Shown here one piece after another: positions 5,481-6,590 of a stretch of DNA of 6,590 nucleotides (the stretch's first letter is position 1; each line of letters opens with the position of its first letter). The DNA lies in contig JAEZQS010000224.1 of NCBI GenBank assembly GCA_023412995.1, positions 1 to 6,590 on the forward strand, written 5' to 3'. Source of the stretch: Pseudomonadota bacterium. GTDB lineage: Bacteria > Pseudomonadota > Gammaproteobacteria > Xanthomonadales > Rhodanobacteraceae. Below the pieces are notes generated by a model that did not search any database, was not told the origin of the DNA, and saw only the letters and a list, made by a program, of their open reading frames with translations. The translations under genes and the position numbers were made by a program.

Positions 5481-6590
5481 CTACGCGCCGGTACCCGTCG
5501 CGGTACCCTCGCCCCCGTAGCGCCGCCGCAGGAACTCGAAATACGCGCGCAGGCCCTGCGCCTCGCCGCCACGCGGGTGGCCGGGGCGTTCGCTGTCGTT
5601 CCAGGAATAGACGTCCAGGTGCGCCCAAGCGATGGCGTCGGGAACGAAGCGTTCCAGGTACAGCGCGGCAGTGATTGAACCCGCGTGGCGCGAGCTGCCG
5701 GAATTGGCAAGGTCGGCGACGTGCGACTCCAGCATCGTGAGGTACGGCCGCCATAGCGGCATCCGCCAGAGCGGGTCGCGCACGTCGCGCGAAGCCGCCA
5801 GAAGGTCCTCCGCCACCTCGTCGCGGTTGCAGAAGAGGGCGGCCAGCTCGGGTCCGAGCGCGACGCGCGCTGCGCCGGTGAGGGTGGCGAAATCCAGCAC
5901 CAGGTCCGGCGCCTGCTCGGCGGCGTAGGCGAGCGCGTCGCACAGCACCAGGCGTCCTTCGGCGTCGGTGTTGTCCACCTCCACGGTGAGGCCGGCACGC
6001 GTGGCGATGATGTCGCCGGGCCGGTAGGCGCTGCCCGACACCGCGTTTTCCACCGCCGGCACCAGCAGGGTCAGGCGCACGGGGAGGTTCGCCCCCAGCA
6101 CGAGGCCGGCCAGCGCAATGGCGTGCGCGGCACCGCCCATGTCCTTCTTCATCCAGCGCATGCCGTCGCCGCCCTTGAGGTCAAGGCCACCGGTGTCGAA
6201 GCACACGCCCTTGCCGACCAGGACGAGGTGCGGCGCGCCGGCTGGCCCGGCAGGCAGGCAGGCCAGGCGCGGCGCGCGATGGCTGGCGCGGCCCACGGCA
6301 TGGATGGTGGGGAAGTTCGCCGCCAGCAGCTCCTCGCCGACCCACTCCCGGTACTCCGCGCCATGGCGCTCGGCCAGCGCGCGGACCTCGCCGGCGAGTT
6401 CGGCCGGGCCGAGGTATTCGGCCGGCGTGTTGACGAGGTCGCGCACGCGGAAGATGGCCTCGACCAGCGGCGTCGCAGTGGCGGCGGTCGCGGCATCGAC
6501 CACCAGGGCCGCAGGGGCGCGCGGTGCGCGGCGGAAGCGCGTGTAGCGATAGGCACCGCACGCCCAGGCGAGCCCCAGCCGGGCGGGATC
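5481..6590 (-). CDS. Leucyl aminopeptidase family protein (M17), C-terminal part; N terminus beyond window
   Basis: This is a dinuclear-metal aminopeptidase of the PepA/PepB superfamily that removes N-terminal residues from peptides, normally a cytosolic hexamer. The frame stays open to the right edge, so at least 369 C-terminal residues are present and the true start lies beyond 6590. A GTG at 6503 is not the start: typical M17 sequence (LAWACGAYRYTRFR) precedes it in frame. Numbered from the window edge, the metal and catalytic residues are all there: Lys127 in VGKG, Asp132 in FDTGG, Lys139, Asp150 in KKDM, and Asp209, Glu211 and Arg213 in NTDAEGRL. Their spacing equals E. coli PepA Lys270, Asp275, Lys282, Asp293, Asp352, Glu354 and Arg356. 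The short pre-catalytic region suggests the smaller paralogue common in Xanthomonadaceae rather than PepA itself, so no symbol is given. It converges on prc. Confidence 0.93.
   Translation of the reverse strand, partial: DPARLGLAWACGAYRYTRFRRAPRAPAALVVDAATAATATPLVEAIFRVRDLVNTPAEYLGPAELAGEVRALAERHGAEYREWVGEELLAANFPTIHAVGRASHRAPRLACLPAGPAGAPHLVLVGKGVCFDTGGLDLKGGDGMRWMKKDMGGAAHAIALAGLVLGANLPVRLTLLVPAVENAVSGSAYRPGDIIATRAGLTVEVDNTDAEGRLVLCDALAYAAEQAPDLVLDFATLTGAARVALGPELAALFCNRDEVAEDLLAASRDVRDPLWRMPLWRPYLTMLESHVADLANSGSSRHAGSITAALYLERFVPDAIAWAHLDVYSWNDSERPGHPRGGEAQGLRAYFEFLRRRYGGEGTATGTGA

Noticed and set aside
5489..5509. Short direct repeat CGGTACCC spaced 12 bp apart
   Set aside because: It lies inside the last codons of the aminopeptidase gene, encoding a repeated Gly-Thr. 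It is too short to suggest an attachment site or a regulatory array.
1882..5943. A minus-strand open frame of 1353 codons running antisense to lipA and prc and into the aminopeptidase gene
   Set aside because: It overlaps well-identified genes with intact motifs, it crosses the intergenic gap, and its translation is Arg/Val/Asp/His-rich with no recognisable domain. Long stop-free antisense frames are expected where codon third positions are almost all G or C.
5414..5998. A 194-codon minus-strand frame over the aminopeptidase 3' end
   Set aside because: It is a shadow frame: the M17 catalytic motifs read in a different frame of the same strand and continue to the window edge.

Overview
This is a GC-rich, densely coded chromosomal window that looks like a gammaproteobacterium of the Lysobacteraceae/Xanthomonadaceae (Lysobacter, Luteimonas or Pseudoxanthomonas type). 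The assignment is an inference. It rests on strong G/C bias at codon third positions, the style of LipB and Prc, and GTAGGAGCG-ended palindromic repeats of the kind scattered between genes in that family. No database search was possible.

Layout, left to right. Positions 1-242 hold two tandem copies of an approximately 124-bp imperfect palindromic repeat; the first copy is cut by the window edge. They abut the 3' end of a leftward gene (243-1259) for an exported alanine-rich helical protein of unknown function. A 116-bp divergent intergenic region follows. A rightward block then carries lipB (1376-2062), lipA (2059-3039, overlapping lipB by 4 bp) and prc (3082-5361, 42 bp after lipA). A 119-bp convergent gap (5362-5480) holds three inverted repeats. 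The window ends in the 3' part of a leftward M17 leucyl-aminopeptidase-family gene (5481 to beyond 6590).

LipB and LipA together make protein-bound lipoate: LipB moves octanoyl from acyl carrier protein to the lipoyl domains of 2-oxoacid dehydrogenases and the glycine cleavage H protein, and LipA then inserts two sulfurs. Prc is a periplasmic PDZ/S41 protease, and the M17 enzyme is a cytosolic metallo-aminopeptidase. The only firm functional partnership is lipB-lipA. Prc may be co-transcribed with them by position alone.

All diagnostic catalytic residues checked in the four recognised enzymes are present. I find no mobile element with a transposase, no CRISPR, no tRNA or rRNA and no defence or biosynthetic cassette. 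This is mostly an ordinary housekeeping region. The least explained items are the tandem palindromic repeat and the uncharacterised exported protein.
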